Positions 22,607 through 32,793 of a DNA stretch of 64,000 bases are shown here, piece by piece (position 1 is the first letter of the stretch; each line of letters opens with the position of its first letter). The translations under genes were made by a program, and so were the position numbers. The stretch is taken from NCBI RefSeq assembly GCF_004664715.2, contig NC_051074.1:33292980-33356979 (forward strand). Direction: 5' to 3'. This stretch comes from Peromyscus leucopus (taxonomy: Eukaryota > Chordata > Mammalia > Rodentia > Cricetidae). The notes under the pieces were generated by a model. That model worked only from the letters and a program-made list of their open reading frames with translations, ran no database searches and had not been told where the DNA came from.

Positions 22607-23105
22607 CACTCAGGAGGACCAGAAGCTGGGTGTGGGAGTGCACATTCATAATCCACCACTCAGGGGGTGGAGGCAGGAGGATCAGGAGTTCAAGGTCATC
22701 CTCTACATAGCATATTCTAGGTCAGCCTGTGCTCTAGGAGACCCTGTCTCAGAGAACAAGCCTCCCAGCAAAAAAGTAGTACAGGGCAGAATCTAGTTTT
22801 ATACAGCTAAAATGATATAAAGTAACGTGCTGTTTAGATGAAAAAGAAGAGGAACATGGGGTGTGACCAGTGCTTACCCACAGCATGCACTTTGCATTGA
22901 CTGTTGCATCCCAGGAGATGCTGGGGCTCAGAGCTTTTGGAGGCAGTGACCCCTTCTCAGCTGGAACTTGTCTGGTTTCTTTTCATGTTGGCAGAAGTGC
23001 CTGGTGGAGGGCTGTGTGGCTTCTTTAATGTTTCCTCCCAGTCTGTTTTGATTTTGTTTTTGTTTTGAGATGGCTCTCAGTATGTAGCCCAGGCTGGCCC
23101 GAAAC
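22607..23105 (-). repeat. Right arm of a 499-bp near-perfect inverted repeat
   Basis: Reverse-complement partner of 21168-21666. Homology ends abruptly at 23105 on the outside. At the inner side it falls from near identity to weak B1-type similarity, as a gene-conversion tract would. The spacer between arms is 940 bp. Confidence 0.95.
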
Positions 23106-23184
23106 TTATTATGTATCCAAATCTAGTCTTTTAAATTCTGTCCCTGCCGCACAGAGTCATGGAGTTAATTTTTTCTTTATTATT

Positions 23185-23400
23185 ATTCTATTCTTTGAGA
23201 ATCTCACACATGTCTACAATGTATCCACTCTTCATTTCTCACCCAAACAGGCCTTGCTCCTTCCAATTTCATGCACTCCCCCCCCCCACCTCCCTCCTTC
23301 TTCCATTGTGTCCAATTAGTGCTGTGTATGGGGTGGGATCATCCACTGGAATACCCTGCTGGTGGCCACGCCACTGAATAAAAATGCTATCCCTTCTCCG
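23185..23400. mobile_element. Rodent L1 3' region fragment
   Basis: tttgagaatctcacacatgt, tacaatgtatcc, a C-rich run, gtccaattagtgctg and catccactgga together match a segment I know from Lx-type rodent L1 3' UTRs. Orientation not certain. Confidence 0.5.
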
Positions 23401-23538
23401 GACAGGGTTTGATACTCTAGATAGGGCTAGTCTGGACTTCACTGTGCATCCCTGGCTGGCCCTGGCTTTGTGACACTCTTCTTCCCTTAGACTGCCCAAA
23501 TGCTGGGATTATAAATGTGAGCCATCATGCCACGCTCT
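23401..23538 (-). repeat. B1-like SINE, diverged
   Basis: gacagggtttgatactctag, gctggccctggctttgtgac, aatgctgggattataaatgt and gagccatcatgcc follow antisense B1 order. Confidence 0.65.
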
Positions 23539-24138
23539 AATTTTCATTTTTCTAGACTTTACAGTTTGGATGTTCTTTCTGGCTGGCTTTCTTTATTTCT
23601 CTGTAATTTGGTGAAATCTCTGCTTGGTAAGCATGCCAGCTCTTTTGAACGGCTTTTGATGCTTTGCTAGGCCAACTGGCATTAGGAATGGAGGCTGCTC
23701 ATATGCTCAGAGTACTGCAGGCACCAAGTGTTCAAATTCAACCTCAGCGTCACGATAATTTGCAAAATTCTGAGGAAGATAAATAAATTATATATTCTAC
23801 ACAGTTAAATAAAAGCAAAGCCAAACCCCTGCTCCCACAAACTTAAAATTTATCATTTGAAACCAAACAGTTGGAGACCTTTGAGGAGTGCCAGCTATTT
23901 TCAAAATTCATTTAAAAGAATACAAGATGTTAGGTTTTATTCTGAACCGCAATGAAGCATTAGCATATATTGGTTAGCAACGTTTAGAATGATGCTGGAC
24001 AAACGTAGATTTACTGACAGATTATTTATCCAGAAGAATAAAATTGGAAACTAAATGTTTTTGTATTACCATCAGCAGCGCAGCACTGAACACTATGAAC
24101 ATAAGGATAAAAATATTCATTTTCAGAAGTACTGAAGT

Positions 24139-24483
24139 CAGGTACTGGTGGTGACTTTAATCCCAGCACTTGGGAGGCAGAGGCACAGGCAAGTGGATCT
24201 CTGTGAGTTTGAGACCAGCCTGGTCTACAGAATGAGTTCTGGGACAGCCAGAGCTGTTACACAGAGAAAACAGAGGCAGGTGGATCTCTGTGAGTTCAAG
24301 ACCAGCCTGGTCTACAGAGTGAGTTCTGGGACAGCTAGAGCTGTTACACAGAGACAACAGAGGCAGGTGGATCTCTGTGAGTTCGAGACCAGCCTGGTCT
24401 ACAGAGTGAGTTCTGGGACAGCCAGAGCTGTTACACAGAGAAAACTTGTCTCAACATCAAAAAAAGGAAGAAAAAAAAAAAAG
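24139..24483 (+). repeat. B1 SINE with an internal 87-bp triplication
   Basis: A B1 head (tttaatcccagcacttggga) is followed by three successive copies of the segment from 'gtggatctctgtgag' to 'gctgttacacagaga', at offsets 24193, 24280 and 24367 (period 87 bp). It ends cttgtctcaacatc and an A-rich tail. Probable duplication gtactgaa at 24129-24136 and 24484-24491. Because 87 is divisible by 3, a spurious 135-residue repetitive frame stays open. Confidence 0.95.
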
Positions 24484-24487
24484 GTAC

Positions 24488-24790
24488 TGAAAAGAGGCTC
24501 AGTAGTTAAGATGCTTGCCATTCAAGCAAGAGAACGAAAATCTGGGTCCTTGTAAATGTGGGGTAGGCTTATACGTGGAGACCCACCTGTACTTCGAGAT
24601 TTAGAAGGTGAAGACAACAGAGCCCCAACAAAAAATGACTAGGGAGATACATCATATCATGTGAGCTTTGGGGTTGACTGGAAGGCGCTGCCTCATTGAA
24701 TATGCGGTAGCAGAGTGACCACAGTGGTCCTCAACGCCAACCTCAGGTCTCCGTGGGCAGGTGCATGCACACGCATGCACGCATGCACTT
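24488..24790 (+). repeat. B4-like tRNA-derived SINE
   Basis: aggctcagtagttaagatgc head, aaaatctgggtccttgt, then a body ending in a cctcaggtct segment and tgcatgcacacgcatgcac, the B4-type tail. Confidence 0.55.
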
Positions 24791-25059
24791 TCTGCCGTGG
24801 TTTACTTATGAATTCTTTCTCACCGGTGCTATCAACCAATATGTAAATTTATGTCGATGGAAGCATGCTAATTTAATCACTGGTCAGTAGACTATAGTAA
24901 CAGTGATGTCGTCTTACCTTGGCTCCTTAATATAATTGCTTATATAGCTAGAGATATAGATTTATTTCAGTTTCATAGGCAAAAAAAGTTTGGTTATTCA
25001 GAGAATATTCCTGGACTATATTCTAGGATGATGTGTCTTTTTTGTCCAGCTTGTTATTT

Positions 25060-25312
25060 GTTGTTTTTTTTGTTGTTGTTGTTGCTTGTTTTTTCCTATT
25101 TTTGATACAGTGTCTCATTAGGCAGTAGCAGTGGCTGTCCTGGAACTCTGATCATGCTTACTTAACCTTCCACTCATCTTTGACTAAATAGCCTTATCTT
25201 TTAGGTCTATGGTGAAAAATCATGGCTTCTGCTGTAGTCTAGACTGGCCTTGAACTGGCCAATCTCCTGCCTCGGCCTTCTTATTAGCTGAGGCTACAGA
25301 CCATCACCCCAG
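25060..25312 (-). repeat. Interrupted B1-like SINE, old
   Basis: Antisense B1 pieces: tgatacagtgtctcatta, gctgtcctggaactctgatc, then after about 80 bp of unrelated sequence gactggccttgaactggcc, ctcctgcctcggccttctta, and a weak head. Confidence 0.5.
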
Positions 25313-25850
25313 CCTGATTTCACCTGCTGTGACCTCCCTGCTTCTGCCCTTTTGGTGCCGGCACTACTGATGTGCACCGTAGGGCCTGGATCAGATGCCT
25401 TTTCTTTTCTTTTTTTTGAGAACTATGAATGGTGGAATGGAATAGAAATTTCGGAAGAATTGGATGCAATGGTGCACACTTACTATTCTAGCCCCGTGGA
25501 GGTAGCGGCAACCTGACCAGTGCATGAGAGGGACTGTCTTCAAAAACGCCAAGTAACAAAGCAAAAACTCAGAACAAATGCTCCTTCTGGAAATAATGAA
25601 TGAACTGCTGATGAATAATTTCACATGGCGGGTGAACGTGTCTGAGAGGAGATGAAGGGCAAGTTCTATATAAAATCAGCCTCTGCTGCATTTGAGATGT
25701 GTGTGGCTTTGAACGCTGAAGCACTGTTATTTCTCTGGCGCAATGCCACATCCCACCTAAGAATAGAAATTGCAGCTATAATCATTATTTTTTTAAAGAT
25801 AAAATTCATTACTAGGAATTTTAAAAGGCAAAGACTGTTGATAATTTTTT

Positions 25851-25978
25851 AAAAAAAATTATTTATTCTTGAGACAAGGTTTCTCTGTATAGCCCTAACT
25901 GCCTGGAACTCACAGAGATCCACCTGCCTCTGCTTCCTGAGTGCTGGGATTAAAGGCGTGCACTACCACTGCTCAGCT
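25851..25978 (-). repeat. B1 SINE without the internal duplication; 17-bp TSD
   Basis: Antisense B1 joining agccctaactgcctggaac directly to tcacagagatccacctgcct, so roughly 29 bp normally present are absent. Perfect duplication actgttgataatttttt at 25834-25850 and 25979-25995. Confidence 0.9.
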
Positions 25979-26399
25979 ACTGTTGATAATTTTTTGCAGT
26001 ATACCATATTAGAAAACACGTTTATGGGTGGTGGTGGTGCCAAATGCGCACATCAACCCACATAACAGCTCACAAAACCTGAAGAGCTAAAGCACAATGT
26101 CCAATCTGTACGCAGCTCCACAGGTTGGAATACGCCTGGCAAATACTGCTGATTTTCCCATGCAGTTGAAGGAACTAATTGGGGCCCTTCATTTAAACGC
26201 TTTTATTTAGGTTTCTTGGAAAAGAGTGAGATATCCTTAATCTAATACAAATCACCCCACCCTCACCCCCGCCCCCGGGAGGCAGATTTGCTCCAGCTAG
26301 GTGATAGGGAGAAATGAGAAGGTCCACTCCTGCTCTTGAGGGGTGGTATATGGCAGTGAACAGCACCTCGCCCCTCCATCTAGTTACTTATTTTCCCTT

Positions 26400-26470
26400 C
26401 CTTTTTATGTGCCTCAGTTCTCACATTTATAAAACATGGGCTTCAGAGTGGAGGATTTCAGAGGTTTTGT
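26400..26470 (+). repeat. MIR-like fragment
   Basis: gtgcctcagttctcacattt and ataaaacatgggctt resemble the MIR 'cctcagtttcctcatctgtaa' core. Confidence 0.4.
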
Positions 26471-26744
26471 CAGCTCTCTGTTCTAAATCTTTTCTGGAAG
26501 ACAATCTTCACATCCCAAAAGATTTTGCGATATTACCTGGTTGGAGCTCTGAGCCTGTCACCATGGCTGTTCCTACAGTCATGTCTTTGGCTTGTCTTTC
26601 ACTCTCCTCGTTTTCCCATGAGCCCCCATGCTTGGGACTCTTGGTACTTACTCTTGCCTTTTCTCTGCCTCTCTTACTCATGGCCAACCAAGCAAGTCCC
26701 ATTGTTTTGCTACTTGATAAGTATTTTTAAAGTTCATCCCCAGT

Positions 26745-27070
26745 AGTGGGTGGCTCCGCCAATGCAATGAGTCAATTCAAGCCGAATTAAAAGTCCAAAT
26801 TTGATGAGCAAAGCATCCGCGGGTGGTCTCAGGGGAAGAGAAGAAACCATGTGGAAAGTCTATGGACTGGACCTTAAATACCCTGTAGGCGTGGTCTTGA
26901 GGAGCTCTGGGGGAGGAGCCACTGCTTGGCGGGATTTCTGAGGGCGGGATTTGGAATATGAGGAGCGGGGCCGAGTTCCCAGCCAAACATCTGGAACATC
27001 TCTGCCGGGTTTGGAATGGTTTGGAATGGGGCCTGAGCTGGAGATTCCCAACACTACTAATGTAGCTTAG
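26745..27070 (-). mobile_element. GC-rich LTR-like segment, unclassified
   Basis: Denser in CpG and GC than its surroundings. On the minus strand it shows cccgccctcagaaatcccgc, a TATA-like gggtatttaagg (plus 26873-26884) and a downstream pyrimidine-rich leader, which suggests an LTR promoter. No ends or duplication found. It could instead be a unique GC-rich island. Confidence 0.35.
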
Positions 27071-27649
27071 AATCCCCAAAGTGCTTTGCCTGCTGCTGTC
27101 CTCACTGGCTGCTGCTCCTCTATTCTTCTGCTACTTTGTTGCCATCCTGATGCAGCCTAAAGTCCAAACCCCTTACTGACAAGACCCTTTTCTGGCTGTC
27201 TTCTCTTCTGCCTGCCACGTGCTCTGCCCCGTTCTTTGCAGCTGCCGTGTACTCTCTCTCCCCCTGTCTCTCTTATACACTGTTAACATTGATCATTCTT
27301 AATTGGCTTTTATACCCAACTCCTTTCCACTTGGCTAAAAAATCTTTTCATCTCTCAAGTCCTAGGCTGAGAGTCATTTATTTCTTGTGTATCCCAGGCT
27401 GTGTTTGATATCACCCCTTTCTCACCTGAGCTGGCATTACAGGACTTCATTACCAGGCCCAGCTGTCATATACTCCCCTATACATTACCTCATTCTTCAG
27501 ACATGGTCACCTTCTCTTCCAATAGCTCCTAGCACTGCTGCTTTGACTTAGCATGCTTGGATGTGATTCAGAGCCTAGAAATGTTCACCTTTTTCCATTA
27601 GAATGTTTGCTGGGAGAAGAATCTTGTCCATCCTGTTTTTCGTAGTATT

Positions 27650-27720
27650 CTTATCTCATGGTCTAGTAGCCAGTGTATAGCAGGCATTCAGTAAATACTT
27701 GCTGAATAAATACATGAAAG
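27650..27720 (+). repeat. MIR-like fragment
   Basis: gtatagcaggcattcagtaa followed by atacttgctgaataaata, as at the 3' end of MIR-type SINEs. Confidence 0.4.
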
Positions 27721-27821
27721 AAAGAAGGAAAGATAAAAACTGAAAGCATTTTTTTTTTTTACAAGAAAGGACTTTTTTTTTTCTTTTCTTTCCTGCTATT
27801 TCCCAGCCCCAGTTCCATTAG

Positions 27822-27878
27822 TGTATTAGTCAGGGTTCTCTAGAGTCACAGAACTTATGGAATAAATTTCTCTCTCTC

Positions 27879-27924
<46 letters not shown>

Positions 27925-28287
27925 AATTTTACTGGAATGGCTTACAGGCTGCGGTCCAACAACAGCTAGTTTTAAGTGGAAAGTCCATTCTAGTAACTGC
28001 TCAGTCCCACGAGGCTGCTCTGCTGGGATTCTGAAGAGGGAATGGATGTACTGACTAGGAGAGAGCAAGCAGGTGAAGAACAAACCTTTTCATCTTCCAC
28101 TGTCCTGATCTAGACTTCCAGTAGAAGGTGTGGCCCAGATTAAAGGTAGACTTTCCCGACTCAAAGTCTGGATTAAAGGCGTGTTGTCTTCTTGCTTCAA
28201 GATCCAGATCACAAGTGTGCTCTCCATTTCTGGGTTATAGTTCTTTCCAGATACAGTCAAGTGGACAACCAAGAATAGCCATTACCA
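27822..28287 (-). mobile_element. ERVL-type LTR (MLT2-like), rodent
   Basis: The plus-strand edge tgtattagtcagggttctct is the reverse complement of the LTR end seen in ERVL/MLT2 LTRs. The opposite edge resembles caagttgacaaccaagaat. An embedded (CA)n run at 27879-27922 fits the TA/CA-rich stretch near the 3' end in this class. Confidence 0.65.
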
Positions 28288-28500
28288 TAGGTGACAGGGA
28301 CTTCCCTACTGATAAAGCCTGCTTTGGTATCTTAGAATCTCAAAGGAAATGATGACTTCTCAATAACTTTATAGGACTTTGGTAGGGAGGGTCATGTGAC
28401 TTTTTTCAAGTTCAGCCTCCTCTTCTCGTTTGTATGAGAAGAAATAAGGACTATGTGAGATGACTTCATACCTTTTTCTGCTAGCAGAAAGTTGGATGTT

Positions 28501-28698
28501 CAGACAGTTGGAGAGATAGATGGTTCAGTGGTTAAGAGCCCTGGTTGCTCTTCCAGAGGTCCTGAGTTCAGTTCTCAGCAACCACATGGTGGCTCACAAC
28601 CATCTGTCATGGGGTCTCATGCCCTGTTCTGGCCTGCAGGCACACATGCAGATAAAAATACTCATATATATATATAAAACACATAAATAAAAAATAAT
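28501..28698 (+). repeat. B2 SINE
   Basis: gttggagagatagatggttc head, gttgctcttccagaggtcct, accacatggtggctcacaac, tctggcctgcaggcac and an AT-rich end. Short duplication ttggatgtt at 28492-28500 and 28699-28707. Confidence 0.9.
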
Positions 28699-29054
28699 TT
28701 GGATGTTTAAGCAATTTTATGTAGTTTCTCCTCACATCTCCTCGTCTCTTCTGAGTTGTATGCAGTGACTGTGACTTGGGACAACCTGGTGCTAATGCCA
28801 GTGTGTCTTCAGTTGAAGGTTTCTGCTCATCTGTATAAGCATGGGTCATTTGGTCTCCCCTGCTCGCTTCCATGATCAACCTAGAAATCTCTGGTATTGA
28901 ACTGAGTAGATGGAGATTTGAGAGCTGTCTTCATGTTGTAAAGATGGTCTGTGTTGACTTTAAAGATGGACAAGGTCAGTGTCATTGGTGCCAGTACATG
29001 CATTTTTGCTTGTGCCCTGAACACTGTATATACCTATTTAGAAAATGGACCCTA

Positions 29055-29240
29055 GGGCTGGGGAGATGGCTCAGAGGTTAAAAGCACTGACTGCCCTCCC
29101 AGAGGTCCTGAGTTCAATTCCCACCAACCACATGGGGGCTCACAACCATCTGTAATGAGATCTGGTGCCCTCTTCTAGCCTGCAGTCATATATGCTGTAT
29201 ATATAATAAATAAATAAATCTAAAAAAAAGAAAAGAAAAG
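29055..29240 (+). repeat. B2 SINE with target-site duplication
   Basis: gggctggggagatggctcag head through taataaataaataaatctaa and an (AAAAG)n tail. Duplication aaaatggaccctaggg (29042-29057) and aaaacggactctaggg (29241-29256), two differences. Confidence 0.93.
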
Positions 29241-29344
29241 AAAACGGACTCTAGGGATAAAGGCCGGCTTTTGAGTTTTATAGCTAATTAACTTGAAATA
29301 ACATTGACACACTCAGCTTGGTGCTTCCAGATTTCTTTTCAATC

Positions 29345-29440
29345 AGATTGGGTAATAATACCTATGTCTTTCCATTCTGAGTCATATTAAAGATGATGAT
29401 ACGTGTGAAATGCTTAACATATACCCCAGACATTGTATTG
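29345..29440 (+). repeat. MIR-like fragment
   Basis: gggtaataatacctatgtct, then a gtgtgaaatgcttaacatat stretch, matching the MIR central region loosely. Confidence 0.3.
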
Positions 29441-29689
29441 TAGGTCACTGGTGTTAACAAAAGACTGACTTGGCTATAATTGTTTGCATACCTAAGAAAT
29501 GAAGAATAGTAATAGTTCTCTACCTTTTTTGAACAAGAAATACTGATCTAAGGTACTGAGTACAAGAGCCTTGGGCTCAAGTACACATCATTCTACCTGT
29601 ACTGCTTGTTGCTATACCAACTAGGGCATGCTCATGAGTTCTCTGGCCTTTAACTTCTTTACTTTCCTTCTTTTCTAATATGTATTCCT

Positions 29690-30190
29690 GTAAATTCCCT
29701 TTCTTGTCTTATAGCGTTGGTTAGGCCTTTTAGCTAACACAATAAATAGTGTGAAGTACCAGTGACAGAGGCCATTCTTGCCATGCTCCCATATCAAGAG
29801 CAAACTGCTAGTTTATGACCATAGTATAAATGTTAGCAGTGGTTTTCCTGTACAGGGTCTTTACCAGATTGAGACTATGACCTTCCATTCTCAATGTGCT
29901 GGCATTTATTGGTGTGGGTGCTGGACTTTGCCAATTGCTTTTGCTGTGTCTATTGATATAATAATGCTTTTTTTTTTTGGGTTGTTATTCCATGGCCTAG
30001 TTATGTGATAGTTATGTGAATTGATTTAAAAATATTAAGCCAAGCTTTCATTCTTGGAGTAAATCTTACTTATTCATGGGATATAGAACTCAACTTGTAT
30101 TAGATTTGGTTTGCTAATATTTTGTTGAGGAGCTTTACCCTTATATTCATGAAAGAACTTCTTAAGCTTTAAGATGCAATGGTTTGTATA
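29690..30190 (-). mobile_element. L1 ORF2 fragment, old, antisense
   Basis: Antisense ORF2 landmarks: ttttgctgtgtctattgata, aagctttcattcttggagta, ggtttgctaatattttgttg. Too decayed to code. Confidence 0.7.
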
Positions 30191-30344
30191 CAATCTAATA
30201 AATGTTCTTTGCATTTAAAAATATGTCACTCTAGTAGATAATAAATATTTGATAAGTTGGATGGCATCTGTTGATTTTTATCCCAGGAATGTGGCTGATT
30301 TTCTTTTATGGTGTTGATTTATAACAAACTAGAAAATGGTAATT

Positions 30345-30559
30345 TTTATTAGTTTATTATTTATTTCTTTATTTCTTTATTTTTAAAGATTTATTTAATA
30401 TGTATACAATGTTTTGCCTGCATGTATGTCTACAGGCCAGAAGAGGGCACCAGATCTCATTAGATGGTTGTGAGCCACCATGTGGTTGCTGGGAATTGAA
30501 CTCAAGACCTCTGGAAGAGCAGTCAGTGCTCTTAACCTCCGAGCCATCTCTCTAGCCCC
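30345..30559 (-). repeat. B2 SINE
   Basis: From a TTTATT-rich tail through aatatgtatacaatgttttg and ggccagaagagggcaccaga to gagccatctctctagcccc. Confidence 0.93.
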
Positions 30560-30567
30560 TATTTATC

Positions 30568-30719
30568 TTTTTTTTTTTTTTTTTTGAGACAAGATTTCTT
30601 TGTATAGCCCTGGCTGTTGTGAAACTCCCTCTGTAGATAGGCTGGCCTCAAACTCAGAGATTTGCCTGCCTCTGCCTCCTGGGTGCTGAGATTAAAGTCA
30701 TGCATCACCACTGCCCAGT
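30568..30719 (-). repeat. B1 SINE
   Basis: T17 tail, gagacaagatttctttgtat, ggctggcctcaaactcagag, a cctgcctctgcctcct segment, diverged head accactgcccag. Confidence 0.85.
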
Positions 30720-31240
30720 GATTAATTTTAAAACAGAAAAAAAAAATGTTGTAAAATTCGAAGTGAGAGACAGAGTTTGATTAGTCTGATTGAGTGCAGT
30801 AGCCAAGAAGTACGAGCTAGGCGAGGCCAGCAACAGAAACACTGAGTCATGGTCTTGCAGGCTGGAAGGCCAAGCTAAGGCCCGGTCAAGGCTGGCTCCT
30901 TCTGGAAACGGAGAGGAGCTGCTGTGCCCTTCTCCCAGGCCCTCATGGTTTGCTGACAGCCTTTTGCATCATACAAATCTCTGCCTTTATCTTCACATGA
31001 CAGTGTGCGCGTGTGTTTCTGGGTCCAAACTATTAGGTTTTCTGAGTCCACCACTCACACTAGATGGTTGTCCACACTCTATCAGCATGCCTTCATTTTA
31101 AGTAATTTTTCTCAGCTTCAAGTCTGCCCCCATATAACGTAAAATTCTGAGGTTCTAGAGTTTAGAACTTTAACATATGAATTTTTGGGTGACACGAGCC
31201 CATCCACTTGCAGACTTGTCTTGTCTTTTGATATAGTTAA

Positions 31241-31316
31241 CCCTCCCTCCCTCCCTCCCTCCCTCCCTCCCTTCCTCCCTCTCTCCTCCCTCCCTCCTTC
31301 CTTCCCTCCCTCCTTC
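31241..31316. repeat. (CCCT)n polypyrimidine repeat
   Basis: Nearly pure ccctccct units with some ttcc variants. Confidence 0.95.
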
Positions 31317-31386
31317 CATTTCTTTGGTGGCTGAAGATTCTTACTTTACTAATGCTATAAATATAGCTTTACTGAAGTAAAGAATT

Positions 31387-31488
31387 TTTATTGTTTTTGA
31401 GACAGTCTCACGTCACATTGGCCTTGAATTCCTGCCTCCACCTCTGAAGTATTAGGATTACAGGTGTCCATTACTGTGCCTGGCTAAA
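31387..31488 (-). repeat. B1-like SINE, deleted and diverged
   Basis: gtttttgagacagtctcacg then cattggccttgaattcctgc, so the central part is shortened; ends aggattacaggtgtcc. Confidence 0.6.

Positions 31489-31490
<2 letters not shown>

Positions 31491-31563
<73 letters not shown>
31491..31563. repeat. Compound (TCTG)n(TCTA)n tetranucleotide microsatellite
   Basis: About six tctg units change abruptly into about thirteen tcta units. Likely hypervariable. Confidence 0.97.
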
Positions 31564-32339
31564 CTTTCTCTTTTTTTGTTATTTTGAAGTTTCTCATTTG
31601 AGAAAGTACCTAACTTACTTTCTTTTATCTTTTGTTCTCCCCTTTTATAAATGTTATTGTGCCGTATAGGTGGATGATTCACGCTGTTATGAGAAATTTT
31701 CCTTGCAGAGAGAACTTTAAAGTTTCACACAAATGACCATCAGGTGATTCTTAGTGGCCAGCCTTTTAATTGGCATGTTACTCATAGCTGACACACACCT
31801 AACACATAGTAATATCCACCTCTGTGTCATTCTGCTCCTGCCCACCATGCCCTTTATTCTATTTGCAGTCTTTCTTCCTCTTCAAGCTGAATTTGCCCCC
31901 TTCACTGAGCATTTCTGTGTCATAAGCAGATAGCTCTGCCACCAGATGGTGTGCAAGGACTGGGAGAGCTTTGACTACGTTAGTCAGTGTGGTCACCTTT
32001 CTACATTTTATTTCACGACAAAGGATAGAGACGAGATTCTGGGATTCAGTATATGCATGTACGTTTTTTCCTCTTTTCATTGAACCAGAACCTAATATTG
32101 GAATCTTGAGAGGAAAATAATCTATGACGTTTGTTGAATACATATTAATTGGAGAGCCTGGTCCCAGAATTGATTTGACAATAATACCGAGATGTGGAAG
32201 CAGAATTCTAGGGCTAGCAGAATACTTCTTCAAATGAGTAACTTTAAAATCACAAAAGCAAGATCTTTTGATCCCAACAAAGCTATTGTTAGGGGAGGGA
32301 GAACCTTCAGCCATCATTAACAAAATGTTTGTCTGTATG

Positions 32340-32628
32340 TGTGTATGTGTGCATATGTTAGTGTGGGTGTCCATGTGCTATGTATGTGATCATAGTGACA
32401 GATCATAAGATCAGGTGACAACCTCTGATGTCAGTTCTCACTTTCCTCCTTGTTTGACACTATGTAGGTCAGGCAAGTTGGCTGGTAAACTTCTGGAGGC
32501 TTCTGTCTCTGCCTCCAGTCTCATTAGGGGCACTACGGCATCCAACATTATATGGGCTATAGGGTTTTGAACTCAGGACCTCATGTTGGCACAAGTGCTT
32601 TACCCTCTGAGCTATCTTGCCAGCCCTC
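32340..32628 (-). repeat. B4-like SINE with TG-rich tail
   Basis: Minus strand: gggctggcaagatagctcag head, gtcctgagttcaaaacccta, a diverged body and a gt-rich end near 32330-32375. Confidence 0.6.
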
Positions 32629-32652
32629 AGCCATCATTCTATTCAACATCTT

Positions 32653-32793
32653 TTTTTTTTTTTTTGGTTTTTCGAGACAGGGTTTCTCTGTGTAGCTTTG
32701 CGCTTTCTGATTCACTTGTAGCCCAGCTGGCTCGACTCACAGAGATCGCCTGACTCTGCTCGAGTGCTGGATAAGCGTGCGCCCCAGCCGGCG
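32653..32793 (-). repeat. B1 SINE with homopolymer-compressed sequence
   Basis: Perfect 15-bp duplication tctattcaacatctt (32638-32652 and 32794-32808). The B1 body lacks bases at many doublets or triplets of the consensus: gcgctttctgattcactt for gcgcctttcctggaactcactt, and tggataagcg for tgggattaaaggcg. It resembles the copy at 9081. Confidence 0.9.

Noticed and set aside
21168..23105. Inverted repeat as terminal repeats of a DNA transposon or foldback element
   Set aside because: No target-site duplication at the outer edges, arms contain ordinary B1 pieces, and no transposase remnant lies between them.
24139..24483. Regularly spaced repeats as a CRISPR array
   Set aside because: Tandem units without unique spacers, of SINE origin, in a mammalian genome.
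24148..24555. 135-codon frame with three 29-residue repeats
   Set aside because: Produced by the 87-bp triplication inside a B1 SINE; not a repeat protein.
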